Assembly: GCF_002013915.1 (NCBI RefSeq)
Contig: NZ_MBTF01000023.1
Location: 496,001 to 560,000, forward strand
Origin: Mucilaginibacter pedocola
GTDB taxonomy: Bacteria; Bacteroidota; Bacteroidia; Sphingobacteriales; Sphingobacteriaceae
DNA length: 64,000 nucleotides
Direction: 5' to 3'
Under the pieces are notes generated by a model that was given only the letters and a program-made list of their open reading frames with translations, was not told the origin of the DNA and searched no databases. Below are positions 35,478 to 44,342 of the stretch, piece after piece. The translations under genes and the position numbers were made by a program. The first letter of the stretch is position 1; the number at the start of each line of letters is the position of its first letter.

Positions 35478-35966
35478 ATGCGCAAGTTAATTATCATCCC
35501 CTCGCTTATTGTGATCATATTCATTGCGGGAGCGATATTGATATATAACACCCACCCCATAGCGCTAAAATGGGCAACAGGTACTGCAAGAGTATTGGGT
35601 AAACCCATCCCTGCTAGCGTTTATACCAACGATAAGCAGGATAGCAGTATATTGGTTTACAAAAATGGAGATGATGGGTATGTTTTAGGACTGAAAAAGT
35701 TTGATAAGCAAGGCATGCTGCGCTATATACAAATTTATCCTAAGTACAATTGGGTAGGCCGGCCTGCGGGAACGAGTACCTATGATTATGACATAATAGC
35801 CGGCAGGCTGTTCCAAAGCGAAGTTGGCCAAAAAACAAGCAGTTTTAAGGATGACATGAAAGGTTTTGGTATGGACCCGCATCTATCCGTGGCAGGCAAA
35901 AACATATCATTTAATGTCCCCTACCAATATCTCGGATATAATACAATTAAGGTGATACTCAACTAA
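35478..35966 (+). CDS. Single-TM periplasmic-facing protein of unknown function
   Basis: 162 residues. A hydrophobic N-terminus (residues 5-25, MRKLIIIPSLIVIIFIAGAI) acts as signal anchor; the rest is a beta-rich globular domain with many Tyr and Gly residues (YIQIYPKYNWVGRP). No cysteine pair, no lipobox. No family recognised. It follows recN by 30 bases and may be co-transcribed. Confidence 0.65.
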   Translation: MRKLIIIPSLIVIIFIAGAILIYNTHPIALKWATGTARVLGKPIPASVYTNDKQDSSILVYKNGDDGYVLGLKKFDKQGMLRYIQIYPKYNWVGRPAGTSTYDYDIIAGRLFQSEVGQKTSSFKDDMKGFGMDPHLSVAGKNISFNVPYQYLGYNTIKVILN

Positions 35967-35973
35967 GCCGATT

Positions 35974-36098
35974 CGCTACCGCGAGTTTTTAACTCGTGGT
36001 ATGGCATTGTTGCAGCTTTCAGCTGCTATTTGTCGAAAGCAGGATGCTTTCGATGTGCACCACCACGAGATACGCTTTCGCTAAATCTCGCGGCAGCG
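35974..36098. repeat. REP-like element with nested hairpins
   Basis: Outer arms CGCTaCCGCGAG (35974-35985) and CTCGCGGcAGCG (36087-36098); second pair CTCGTGGT (35993-36000) and ACCACGAG (36062-36069); inside, two hairpins, GCAGCT-ttc-AGCTGC (36012-36026) and TCGAAAGCA-gga-TGCTTTCGA (36033-36053). The four-armed layout and CGAGTT/AACTCG words resemble REP elements moved by Y1 (RAYT) transposases. No transposase is in the window. Confidence 0.65.
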
Positions 36099-36159
36099 GG
36101 AGTTGTTTTCATCAAGAGATCCTAAAATCAAGCGCATCATGGTTCAGAAAATACGGGTG

Positions 36160-36192
36160 AGATTTGACAACTTTTAGAAAGTTGTCAAATCT
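36160..36192. repeat. Perfect 15-base-arm hairpin
   Basis: AGATTTGACAACTTT (36160-36174), loop TAG, AAAGTTGTCAAATCT (36178-36192). After it no T run follows on the plus strand (TTTACGC), so it is a poor terminator. The stretch 36195-36310 (GCGTTAGGGATAGGAGCGGAAACC ... GTATAGCCCGGGCC ... GGCAACGCC) looks like a further dispersed element; no gene is visible in 35967-36463. Confidence 0.7.
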
Positions 36193-36433
36193 TTACGCAT
36201 GCTCGCGTTAGGGATAGGAGCGGAAACCCCACAGCCGCGGGAAGGCCTGAGCGAAGGAAAGGGCGAGGAGTTGCAGTGTATAGCCCGGGCCGAAGGCAAC
36301 GCCATAAAAATTTCTGAACTCGAATTTTAAAAGAATTAGATGAATTATTCAGAATTTTAAAGCAATCGGGTTGTAGTTGCTTTACCACAAAACCCAACTG
36401 CAAACTGCCCTCCGCAAACTGCGAACAAATTTA

Positions 36434-36441
36434 TACCTTTG
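36434..36441 (+). promoter_or_regulatory. Bacteroidota-type -7 element of fabI
   Basis: TACCTTTG matches TAnnTTTG and lies 22 bases before the fabI ATG. The position of the -33 element falls in a GCAGTTTGC-family repeat copy (36384-36426). Confidence 0.45.
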
Positions 36442-36463
36442 CCCATTATAAAAACCAAAAACA

Positions 36464-37276
36464 ATGGCTTACAATTTATTAAAAGGTAAAAAAGGAATTA
36501 TTTTCGGGGCGCTTAACGAGCAGTCTATCGCCTGGAAGGTGGCTCAGCGTTGCCATGCTGAGGGTGCCGAAATAGTTTTAACCAACTCGCCGCTGGCCTT
36601 ACGCATGGGCGAACTGAATAAACTGGCGGAAGAATGTAATGCCCCTGTTATTCCGGCTGATGTTACCAGCAATGAGGATGTTACCAACCTGTTCACCAAA
36701 AGCATGGAGCATTTTGGCGGCGGTGTTGATTTTGTGCTGCACTCGATAGGTATGAGCGTTAACGTGCGCAAAAACATTCACTATACCGAAAACAACTACG
36801 ATTTTACCCACAAGGGTTTTGATATTTCGGCACTGAGCTTTCACCGAGTTTTGCAAACAGCCATGAAACTGGATGCAATAAACGAGTGGGGTTCGGTATT
36901 GGCCTTAACTTACATTGCGGCCCAGCGCGTATTCCCTGATTATAACGATATGGCCGATAACAAAGCGTACCTGGAAAGCATTGCCCGTAACTTTGGTTAC
37001 CAGTATGGTGTTAAAAAACACGTACGTGTGAACACCATTTCGCAATCGCCAACCCGCACTACTGCAGGTAACGGTGTAAAAGGCTTTGATGGCTTTGTAA
37101 ACTACGCCGAAAAGATGAGCCCGCTTGGCAATGCTGATGCCGACCAATGCGCAGATTACGTAGTAACCCTGTTTAGCGACCTTACCCGTATGGTTACCAT
37201 GCAGAACTTGTTCCACGATGGTGGTTTCTCGTTCACCGGCGTAACCCAGGCGGTTATTGAGCAAATGGAGAAGTAA
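36464..37276 (+). CDS. fabI: Enoyl-[acyl-carrier-protein] reductase (NADH)
   Basis: 270 residues, full length. It reduces the enoyl-ACP in the last step of each fatty-acid elongation round. Seen: N-terminal LLKGKKGIIFGALNEQSIAWKVAQ nucleotide site in its FabI variant form, VLHSIGMS, and the catalytic Tyr-x6-Lys in DYNDMADNKAYLE, followed by VRVNTISQSPTRTTAG. It is the target of triclosan-type inhibitors in other bacteria. Own -7 element upstream and a terminator downstream, so monocistronic. Confidence 0.97.
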   Translation: MAYNLLKGKKGIIFGALNEQSIAWKVAQRCHAEGAEIVLTNSPLALRMGELNKLAEECNAPVIPADVTSNEDVTNLFTKSMEHFGGGVDFVLHSIGMSVNVRKNIHYTENNYDFTHKGFDISALSFHRVLQTAMKLDAINEWGSVLALTYIAAQRVFPDYNDMADNKAYLESIARNFGYQYGVKKHVRVNTISQSPTRTTAGNGVKGFDGFVNYAEKMSPLGNADADQCADYVVTLFSDLTRMVTMQNLFHDGGFSFTGVTQAVIEQMEK

Positions 37277-37376
37277 TCAGCCCCACCCGGCCTCCCCTGA
37301 AGGGGAGGAGATAAAATATGCGAGCTTCTAAAAGTCTCTCCGCTAACCAGTGGAGGAGATTTAGAGGGAGCTAACA

Positions 37377-37410
37377 AAAAAGGCACCCAACCGGTGCCTT
37401 TTTCTTTTTT
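37377..37410 (+). terminator. Rho-independent terminator after fabI
   Basis: AAAAAGGCACC, loop CAACC, GGTGCCTTTTT, then CTTTTTT. Between it and the fabI stop lies a CCTCCCCTGAAGGGGAGGAG-type repeat (37280-37375). Confidence 0.85.
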
Positions 37411-37473
37411 GAAAATTTACTGAACATATATGAGGAAACTTTCCGCGGGTTAGGCGGAAAGTTGGGGAAGCCC

Positions 37474-37875
37474 TTACTGGTTAGAGTCGATCAATACAAC
37501 TTTAACGTTGCCGTTACCGGGGTTGGGTGTGGTTAAGTTACCATCATAAGCTTGTGCATAAATAGTGAGCAAGCCACGTTCGTGAATGTAGCTATAGCTT
37601 ACGCCATTGAATACTTCGGGTATTTGCTCGTATACACCATTGGTGAACGATAGGTAAACCAATACGCCTGCATTATCGTTGGCATAGCTATCAAGTTCGG
37701 GCATGTTAATGGATTGTTTCCAGGTTTTGCCATTATCAAGGGTAGTCCATTGGTTGGTGCTCACGCTGGTAAGGATAGTAAGGTTGTTGTTAGGCGCTAC
37801 TACGTTGTCTTTTTGGCAGGATGATGCCGTCAATACAACGATTGCCAGGCATAGGATAGATAGAATTCGTTTCAT
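37474..37875 (-). CDS. Small lipoprotein of unknown function
   Basis: 133 residues. Signal peptide MKRILSILCLAIVVLTASSC with lipobox A-S-S-C, so the mature protein is lipidated at Cys20. The mature part has a beta-sandwich-like composition (NQWTTLDNGKTWKQSI and VLVYLSFTNGVYEQIP), and ends with GNVKVVLIDSN. No family identified. Convergent with fabI. Confidence 0.75.
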   Translation of the reverse strand: MKRILSILCLAIVVLTASSCQKDNVVAPNNNLTILTSVSTNQWTTLDNGKTWKQSINMPELDSYANDNAGVLVYLSFTNGVYEQIPEVFNGVSYSYIHERGLLTIYAQAYDGNLTTPNPGNGNVKVVLIDSNQ

Positions 37876-37963
37876 AATAATTGTGCTGTTTATATTGGTA
37901 TGAACAATTTTAACAGGAAAGGTTTAACGGCTTTTGTAATTATTATATTTGGTAAATAACCTT

Positions 37964-39007
37964 ATGAAACAATACCTGCTTTTTTTGCTGCTTTTGCCGC
38001 TTACTGCGTTTTCGCAAGTTAAAATTACCGGCAAGGTTTTGAACGCCACGGGCGGCAAGCCATTAGGGAATGTGAGTGTGTTCTTAAGTAACGCTACTGT
38101 GGGCAGCAAAACGACCGACGACGGCACATTTACGCTATACAATGTGCGCCCCGGGCAATACGAGCTGGTAGCATCGGCTGTGGGTTATAGCACTTACCAT
38201 ATTGTTGTATTGGCCGCCAACGCCGATATCACTGTGGCCGACATTAAGCTTGAGGCGAAAACAACCGAGTTAAAAGAGGTGGCCATTACCGGCGAAAACG
38301 ACTGGGAGAAGAATTTTGCAAAGTTTAAAACCCAATTTTTGGGTACCTCGGAAGCTGCTGCCGAATGTAAGTTGACAAACTACGATGCCCTTACGTTAGA
38401 TTACGACAAGCAGACGGGCAAACTAAGCGGCTCATCTAACGATTTTATTGAACTGGAGAATAAATACCTTGGTTATAAAATTAAGTACTTGCTTGCCTCT
38501 TTCGATTGGGATGAGCGGGGAGGGGTCTTATATTTTGCAGGATCGTCGGTTTTTGAGGATATGAATGGTTCTGCATCACAAAAAAAGCGATGGCAGAAGC
38601 GGCGCAAAGAAGCCTACGAAGGGTCGAGTATGCAATTTTTACGCGGATTGGTTAGCGATAGCATAGAATTGAAAGATTTTAAGGCTTACCGACTTATCAG
38701 AAAACCCAACCCGCAGTCGAAAGGCCTTTCTGATAAATATATACAAACGCTGATTAATAAGCCATTGGAAAAGTCGGAATTTTTGCGCCCCACCAATCTT
38801 TCCGGTATATATGCTATTAGCTTTAAAGATTGCCTGTCTATCAAATATAAAAGCAACCGGTCAACAGTAGTAACCATCAAAAGCGACTACGCCTTTTTCG
38901 ACCTGAACGGCATCATTGCAAACCCTGCCGATGTTTTTTTTGAAGGCGCATGGGGCCTCAACCGTATGGCCGAGATGCTGCCGGTAGATTATGCGGTAGA
39001 GAAATAA
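37964..39007 (+). CDS. Carboxypeptidase-regulatory-like domain protein, secreted
   Basis: 347 residues from the ATG at 37964 (signal peptide MKQYLLFLLLLPLTAFSQ). Residues about 20-105 form a CarboxypepD_reg-like (Ig-like) domain: ITGKVLNATGGKPLGNVSVFLSN, TDDGTFTLYNVRPGQYEL. The rest (about 110-347) is a domain commonly found after it in Bacteroidota proteins, without known function. Unlike TonB-dependent receptors that begin with the same domain, there is no plug or barrel, so this is a periplasmic or outer-membrane associated soluble protein. The in-frame ATG at 37949 is possible but gives a poorer signal. Confidence 0.82.
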   Translation: MKQYLLFLLLLPLTAFSQVKITGKVLNATGGKPLGNVSVFLSNATVGSKTTDDGTFTLYNVRPGQYELVASAVGYSTYHIVVLAANADITVADIKLEAKTTELKEVAITGENDWEKNFAKFKTQFLGTSEAAAECKLTNYDALTLDYDKQTGKLSGSSNDFIELENKYLGYKIKYLLASFDWDERGGVLYFAGSSVFEDMNGSASQKKRWQKRRKEAYEGSSMQFLRGLVSDSIELKDFKAYRLIRKPNPQSKGLSDKYIQTLINKPLEKSEFLRPTNLSGIYAISFKDCLSIKYKSNRSTVVTIKSDYAFFDLNGIIANPADVFFEGAWGLNRMAEMLPVDYAVEK

Positions 39008-39025
39008 TTTTCGCCCCCAGCAATG

Positions 39026-39637
39026 TTACTCAGTACCACCTACCACAAGATTTCCAATGTTCGTATCCAATTGCGCTATCACTTTCCCGAAGGATTTGTT
39101 AAACATCCATTTACCTGCCATATAACCGAGCGGAGGTAATATAATGACACAGGCAATCAGCACCCACCAAGCGCTTGGCTTGTCCATAAAGGTAGTAACA
39201 TCTTTACCGGAGGCAAATACGCCACCCCACAGATAGCCGCCTGCTGCGCTGAAGGGATAGATAATAGCTGATACCCGCATTTGTATCCGCATCCAAGAGT
39301 TAAGGGCGTTGCGGTTGCGTTTTAGTTCGGCCAGTAAGTTATCTGCCAATACATCATCATCTACCGAGCGGTAAAGTTGCCGGGCACTTAGTAAGCCCCA
39401 AAGCGTAAACAAAAGAGTGATGCCAATTAAGGCTCGTATTTGCCAGTAGTTAAAAAAATACAGGATGCAAACATACATGCCTATGCAAATACCCACGCCC
39501 ACCATATTTTGAATAAGGAGTTTCTTCATCCGTTTTAGCGGACTATTTTGCTCCGGCTTTAGTTGCGCTATACCCTGTACTTCGGGCAAACCTGCGGTTT
39601 CCGGTTGGTGCCCTTTCCATATTTGTTCAATATCCAT
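39026..39637 (-). CDS. Membrane protein, probable anti-sigma or sigma-operon protein
   Basis: 203 residues with four TM segments (about 42-60, 68-84, 120-140, 160-180). The N-terminus MDIEQIWKGHQPE is cytoplasmic. It follows the ECF sigma gene by three bases, a place usually held by the cognate anti-sigma factor in Bacteroidota; no zinc-binding ASD motif is visible, so that role is an inference from position only. Confidence 0.7.
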   Translation of the reverse strand: MDIEQIWKGHQPETAGLPEVQGIAQLKPEQNSPLKRMKKLLIQNMVGVGICIGMYVCILYFFNYWQIRALIGITLLFTLWGLLSARQLYRSVDDDVLADNLLAELKRNRNALNSWMRIQMRVSAIIYPFSAAGGYLWGGVFASGKDVTTFMDKPSAWWVLIACVIILPPLGYMAGKWMFNKSFGKVIAQLDTNIGNLVVGGTE

Positions 39638-39640
39638 GGC

Positions 39641-40120
39641 TTAACTTGCTTTTAAAATGTTTTGTAATTGATCTTTTATCCGGTGCAGCTTTACGCCTAT
39701 GTAATTTGCGGTAATACCAAGCACGCTTGCAATTTCGGGGTTGGCGTAACCCTCCAGATGCATAGTAATTATTACCCTATCCACATCAGCCAATTGCCTT
39801 ATAGCTGCATATAGTTGATGCACTTCTTCCCTTTGCTCGGTTTGCGGCGCTACGGGGATGACGAATTGCTCTATAGAATCGGTATAGCTTACCGGCCGTG
39901 TTCTGCGGTTTATAGTGAAGATAGTGTTAATAGCCACCTGGTAAAGCCATGTGCTGAATTTGGCTTCCTGCCTAAAACCCTTTTGACCATTCCAGGCGTT
40001 TAATAGTATCTCCTGGTAAAGGTCGTTACGGTCAGTTACCGAATAAGCGTAGAGGTTTATCAGCTTAAGGATAAGCCCATGGCAGCTTTTTACCTGCGTT
40101 AAAAATTCCTGCTCTTCCAA
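39641..40120 (-). CDS. RNA polymerase ECF-type sigma-70 factor
   Basis: 159 residues. Region 2 in residues about 15-80 (DRNDLYQEILLNAWNG, FSTWLYQVAINTIF) and region 4 in about 100-155 (LPDxD-like LADVDRVIITMHLEGYANPEIASVLGITANYIGVKLHRIKDQL). The start is a TTG at 40120 placed directly after the TAA of the preceding in-frame ORF; the sequence MEEQEFL fits ECF N-termini and no ATG is available. So the translation probably depends on reinitiation. Likely a three-gene unit: small membrane protein, sigma, membrane protein. Confidence 0.9.
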   Translation of the reverse strand: MEEQEFLTQVKSCHGLILKLINLYAYSVTDRNDLYQEILLNAWNGQKGFRQEAKFSTWLYQVAINTIFTINRRTRPVSYTDSIEQFVIPVAPQTEQREEVHQLYAAIRQLADVDRVIITMHLEGYANPEIASVLGITANYIGVKLHRIKDQLQNILKAS

Positions 40121-40387
40121 TTAAAGTTTAGATAAAATTTGGTAAAGCATTGCTCCTAATAACACAACAAAGTGGAGTACAAACCATGTGCGTTGCCACA
40201 GGGGGCGTTCTGTAAACTTATTATGATTACCGGGCATAGCAACCAAACTAATGCCGAGCATAGCAAAACCATATTGCCATTCTTTTAGCACGAACAGCAC
40301 AATAGCGGTAATTAACAGGCAACCATAAGCGATCAAGCTATATCTCGCCGGGCAAATTTGTACAGATGGAGTTGATAAAGTTTTCAT
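40121..40387 (-). CDS. Small membrane protein heading the sigma-factor operon
   Basis: 88 residues, three hydrophobic segments (about 16-33, 40-50, 67-85), no known family. The stop codon TAA at 40121-40123 is immediately followed, in the same frame, by the TTG start of the sigma factor, so both are translated from one reading frame split by a stop. Function unknown; by position related to regulation of the sigma factor. Confidence 0.65.
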   Translation of the reverse strand: MKTLSTPSVQICPARYSLIAYGCLLITAIVLFVLKEWQYGFAMLGISLVAMPGNHNKFTERPLWQRTWFVLHFVVLLGAMLYQILSKL

Positions 40388-40486
40388 ATTTCATTTTTGC
40401 AATAAGTACCATCCGGAAGCAAATTATTACATGATGGCTAAAATAAATTAAAATAAGCCGCTGATATGATTATGATTGGGTGTAGC

Positions 40487-40520
40487 ACAAAAAAGCCCGC
40501 TTACTTTCGTAAACGGGCTT
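40487..40520 (-). terminator. Rho-independent terminator of clpC
   Basis: On the minus strand AAGCCCGTTTAC, loop GAAA, GTAAGCGGGCTT followed by TTTTTG. Arms 40493-40504 and 40509-40520 with one mismatch. It lies 26 bases after the clpC stop. Confidence 0.85.
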
Positions 40521-40545
40521 GAATATTTAATGAAGCTTAAGCAGC

Positions 40546-43086
40546 TTATTGTTGTTGCTCTTCGGGCGTTTTGTCTTCGCCGGCGGCTTTGTTTTTGGCT
40601 ATAACTTTTACCTGTTCGGTTTCTTTGTCAAAGTCAACTTCCATTACATCGCCTTCGGTAAGTTCGCCTTTCAGTATTTCTTCGGCAATTGGATCTTCCA
40701 GGTATTTCTGGATGGCGCGTTTAAGCGGGCGTGCACCAAATTGCGAATCGTAACCTTTGTCGGCAATAAAGTCCTTAGCTGCAAGGGTCAGTTCAATTTT
40801 GAAACCAAGGCTGTTCACACGACCAAATAAGGCTGCCAGTTCGATATCGATAATTTTGAATATCTCATCTTTACCCAGCGAGTTGAACACTATAACATCG
40901 TCGATACGGTTCAGGAACTCAGGAGCGAAAGCGCGTTTCAAAGCATTCTCGATCACGCCACGTGAGTGTGCATCTGCCTGTGTTGCTTTTGCATTGGTAG
41001 TAAAACCAACACCCTGGCCAAAATCTTTTAACTGGCGTGCGCCAATGTTAGATGTCATGATGATGATGGTATTCCTGAAGTCAACCTTGCGGCCTAATGA
41101 GTCGGTCAGCTGGCCTTCATCCAATACTTGCAGCAGTATGTTGAACACATCAGGGTGAGCTTTTTCTATCTCATCCAACAATACTACAGCATATGGTTTG
41201 CGGCGTACTTTTTCGGTAAGCTGCCCACCTTCTTCGTAACCTACGTAGCCCGGAGGCGCACCTACTAAGCGCGACACGGCGAATTTCTCCATGTATTCGC
41301 TCATGTCTATTTGGATCAGTGCATCCTCGGTATCAAACATAAAGCGGGCAAGCTCTTTAGCAAGCTCCGTTTTACCAACACCGGTAGGGCCTAAGAAAAT
41401 GAACGAGCCTATTGGTTTTTTAGGATCCTTCAAGCCTGCACGGGTGCGCTGAATGGCGCGGGTCAGCTTTTTAATAGCATCATCCTGGCCAATGATTTTG
41501 CCCGAAATAGTATCGGTCATGTTCAGCAATTTCAGGCTGTCGGCCTGGCCTACGCGTTGTACCGGTATGCCGGTCATCATAGCCACTACTTCGGCAACGT
41601 TATCTTCAGATACGGTGTAGCGTTTAGATTTTGTTTCGGCTTCCCAAACGGCTTTAGCCTGGTCAAGCTCCTCTAACAGGTGCTTCTCGGTATCGCGCAG
41701 TTTGGCTGCTTCTTCGTATTTCTGGCTGCGAACAACCTTATTCTTTTCAATTTTTATCTGCTCTATCTTCTGCTCAATATCCAGTATCTGTTGTGGTACG
41801 TGGATATTGGTTAAGTGAACACGCGAGCCCGATTCGTCAAGCGCATCAATAGCTTTGTCCGGTAAAAACCTGTCTGTAATGTAGCGGGTGGTTAAAGCCA
41901 CGCAGGCGTTGATAGCCTCATCGGTGTAAGTTACGCCGTGGTGCTCTTCGTATTTCTCTTTAATGCGGTTCAGTATCTCAACGGTTTCATCAGGTGTAGC
42001 AGGTTCTACCATTACCTTTTGGAAACGGCGGTCTAAAGCGCCATCTTTTTCGATGTACTGGCGGTACTCATCAAGCGTTGTTGCGCCAATGCATTGTATC
42101 TCTCCACGGGCCAAAGCCGGTTTAAACATGTTAGAGGCATCAAGCGAGCCTGATGCGCCGCCTGCACCAACAATGGTATGTATCTCGTCGATGAAGAGGA
42201 TAACGTCCGGAGATTTCTCCAACTCGTTCATCACAGCTTTCATACGCTCCTCGAACTGGCCACGGTATTTGGTACCGGCTACCAGCGAGGCAAGATCTAA
42301 AGTTACCACGCGTTTGTTGAACAACACACGCGATACTTTACGCTGAACAATGCGCAATGCCAAACCTTCGGCAATGGCGCTTTTACCTACGCCGGGTTCG
42401 CCTATCAGGATAGGGTTATTCTTTTTACGGCGGCTCAGGATCTGCGATACACGTTCTATCTCTTTTTCGCGGCCTACAATAGGGTCAAGCTTGCCTTCTT
42501 CGGCAGCTTTGGTCAGGTCGCGGCCAAAGTTATCCAGCACCGGGGTTTTTGATTTGATATCCGATACCTTTTTTGGTTGGGTAAAGTTGTCGTCTTCTTT
42601 AAAGTCGTCGTCGCCACCGGTTGATGATCCGGGCATCTCGTCGGTAACGTCGTTTTTATGCGATTCTACTTCGCTCTTAAATACTTCGTAATTCACGCTG
42701 AATTGAGTCAAAATCTGCGAAGCTATATTATCTTCATCGCGAAGGATAGAGAGCAGCAGGTGCTCGGTACCTATAACATCGCTTTTAAATATTTTCGCTT
42801 CCAGGTAGGTGATTTTTAATACTTTTTCGGCCTGTTTGGTTAAGGGTATACTGCCTATATGTACGTTGGTGCCAATGGTGCCTTTTACGGCATCTTCCAC
42901 AGCACGGCGTAATTTGGCGGTATCAACAGTTAGCCCTTTTAATAATTTGATTGCCACGCCATCGCCATCGCGAATAAGGCCGAGCAAAAGGTGCTCCGTT
43001 CCAATATAATCGTGGCCAAGGCGCAACGCCTCTTCCCTGCTGTACTGAATCACATCTTTTACCCGCGGCGAAAATTTAGCTTCCAT
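40546..43086 (-). CDS. clpC: ATP-dependent Clp protease ATP-binding subunit ClpC
   Basis: 846 residues, full length. Two Clp_N repeats 1-150 ([21 protein letters not shown]... start), AAA+ D1 with Walker A GEPGVGKS, middle domain with a UVR motif ([17 protein letters not shown]), AAA+ D2 with Walker [10 protein letters not shown] and Walker [16 protein letters not shown] sequence in D2 fits the ClpP-binding loop. It unfolds substrates for ClpP in the cytoplasm. No mcsA/mcsB or ctsR lies upstream; those are typical of Firmicutes. It is monocistronic here. Confidence 0.97.
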   Translation of the reverse strand: MEAKFSPRVKDVIQYSREEALRLGHDYIGTEHLLLGLIRDGDGVAIKLLKGLTVDTAKLRRAVEDAVKGTIGTNVHIGSIPLTKQAEKVLKITYLEAKIFKSDVIGTEHLLLSILRDEDNIASQILTQFSVNYEVFKSEVESHKNDVTDEMPGSSTGGDDDFKEDDNFTQPKKVSDIKSKTPVLDNFGRDLTKAAEEGKLDPIVGREKEIERVSQILSRRKKNNPILIGEPGVGKSAIAEGLALRIVQRKVSRVLFNKRVVTLDLASLVAGTKYRGQFEERMKAVMNELEKSPDVILFIDEIHTIVGAGGASGSLDASNMFKPALARGEIQCIGATTLDEYRQYIEKDGALDRRFQKVMVEPATPDETVEILNRIKEKYEEHHGVTYTDEAINACVALTTRYITDRFLPDKAIDALDESGSRVHLTNIHVPQQILDIEQKIEQIKIEKNKVVRSQKYEEAAKLRDTEKHLLEELDQAKAVWEAETKSKRYTVSEDNVAEVVAMMTGIPVQRVGQADSLKLLNMTDTISGKIIGQDDAIKKLTRAIQRTRAGLKDPKKPIGSFIFLGPTGVGKTELAKELARFMFDTEDALIQIDMSEYMEKFAVSRLVGAPPGYVGYEEGGQLTEKVRRKPYAVVLLDEIEKAHPDVFNILLQVLDEGQLTDSLGRKVDFRNTIIIMTSNIGARQLKDFGQGVGFTTNAKATQADAHSRGVIENALKRAFAPEFLNRIDDVIVFNSLGKDEIFKIIDIELAALFGRVNSLGFKIELTLAAKDFIADKGYDSQFGARPLKRAIQKYLEDPIAEEILKGELTEGDVMEVDFDKETEQVKVIAKNKAAGEDKTPEEQQQ

Positions 43087-43524
43087 ATATACCTTTCTGA
43101 TTATGATCGTCCTAATCTATAAAATTATCTCTGTTAAACAAGGCGTTCGTTTTTAGATTTATCAACAATGTTGCCAACTTTTTACCCTTTTTGCAAACAG
43201 ACAGTTTTATGAAGAAAGCCCTGTTTAAACGGAATATGAATATAGCAGTTTTTGTTTTTTAAACTTTAGAAACACCTGTGCATCAGCCCCAATACGGCAA
43301 TTGTTTATGTTATGAGCTGCTTTTGCCGGTTTAGTTTAACCTGTGTAACAAATTGCCCGTTTTTATGAAGTTTGCGGGCAAATAGTCACGTTTTGTATGA
43401 CAATACGGCATGCGTTAATTTTGCCCCGCCGTATGTTAAGCCATTATTAGCAAACCAAAACAATTGTAATGTAATATACAAGTTATCGGATGAATTTTGC
43501 GTGAAAATTTACAATGGAATTGTT
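43087..43524. other. Intergenic region upstream of clpC, no gene supported
   Basis: 438 AT-rich bases between clpC and the PIN-domain gene. A direct repeat CAATACGGCA occurs at 43290-43299 and 43401-43410. A 62-codon ORF at 43372-43560 runs into the PIN gene on the other strand and has no homology I recognise. No CIRCE or HrcA-type palindrome was found. Confidence 0.4.
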
Positions 43525-43989
43525 CTATTCGCCGGCATCGCGAAGCAATGCCTCTATTAATTGAGAAGATATGCGGAAGTTGGTTTGTTGCATTTTTTCG
43601 AGGTAGGGTTTTAAAAGCGGAATGGCTCCTAACTCTTTAGCCAATAAAAGCACGCCGCCTGAGCCTTTTATGGCAATGCCTCGTTTGGCAGCAAGCTTCC
43701 TTGCATCTTTGTCGTCTGTTAACAAGTAATCACAATCAATTTCAGCAGCTAAGGCAATGGCACTTGCCTCACCCGGATCTACCTGTTGCGCCAACTGTTG
43801 CTGGAGTTCGGTATTGGTGACGGTTTGGATATTTACCCAATCGGGCAAAGGGTTGCCATATTCTGCGGCTATCTCAGGAGTGGTAATAATATTACCGAAT
43901 AATTGCGGTAGAAGGTGTAAAGCCTGTAGTTTCTCTAAGATGATGAAGCAACTGGTATCCGTTATTACAACGGTGAGTTTATCAGTCAT
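43525..43989 (-). CDS. PIN-like DUF3368 protein, probable toxin
   Basis: 154 residues. A PIN fold is indicated by the first Asp in VITDTSCFIILEK, a second acid in DPGEASAIALAAE and a third in YLLTDDKDARKLA, matching the acidic quartet of the DUF3368 group of RNase toxins. Small GxxG-like segment IKGSGGVLLLAKE follows. It overlaps the upstream UPF0175 gene by eight bases, the standard layout of a type II toxin-antitoxin pair of this class. RNase activity is inferred from family. Confidence 0.88.
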   Translation of the reverse strand: MTDKLTVVITDTSCFIILEKLQALHLLPQLFGNIITTPEIAAEYGNPLPDWVNIQTVTNTELQQQLAQQVDPGEASAIALAAEIDCDYLLTDDKDARKLAAKRGIAIKGSGGVLLLAKELGAIPLLKPYLEKMQQTNFRISSQLIEALLRDAGE

Positions 43990-44200
43990 TTTTCAGGTCT
44001 GCTTCGATACTTTGGTCGAGGTAGTGCACGCCAAAATTGATGAGTATTTCAGCAAAATCCCATTTCTTCATTCCACACATTTCTGCTGCCTGCCCAAGTG
44101 TAAGCTTATCAGCTTCGTATAACTTGGCAGCCAGAAAACGCACGGTATCGTCGTGCTCTTTCTCCAGTTGTTCCGGAACTTGAAGTGTCATGGTCGTCAT
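43982..44200 (-). CDS. UPF0175 family antitoxin-like protein
   Basis: 72 residues from the ATG at 44200 (44191 is also possible; ATGs further upstream at 44245 and the frame to 44386 extend into the ettA promoter region). The helix-turn-helix like UPF0175 core is LAAKLYEADKLTLGQAAEMCGMKKWDFAEILINFGV. Such proteins pair with DUF3368 PIN toxins and presumably bind DNA and toxin. The two genes overlap and share a promoter; they are divergent from ettA, 142 bases away. Confidence 0.85.
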   Translation of the reverse strand: MTTMTLQVPEQLEKEHDDTVRFLAAKLYEADKLTLGQAAEMCGMKKWDFAEILINFGVHYLDQSIEADLKND

Positions 44201-44342
44201 AATATAAAGATAGTGTTTTTCTGTCGAAGGTGAATGAGTTTCCATCGTGAAAATCTTTACGCACAGTATTACAATAATTTTGTTGCGAACCTTATTTACA
44301 AGATATTTGAAGCCTTGTACATTATAAATCAATCTGTATAGT

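Noticed and set aside
40121-40387. Single fused gene of small membrane protein and sigma factor
   Set aside because: A TAA lies between them in the same frame; read-through is possible but not assumed, so they are called as two genes.
43372-43560. 62-codon ORF upstream of clpC
   Set aside because: Low complexity, no recognisable domain, and it runs into the PIN-domain gene on the other strand.
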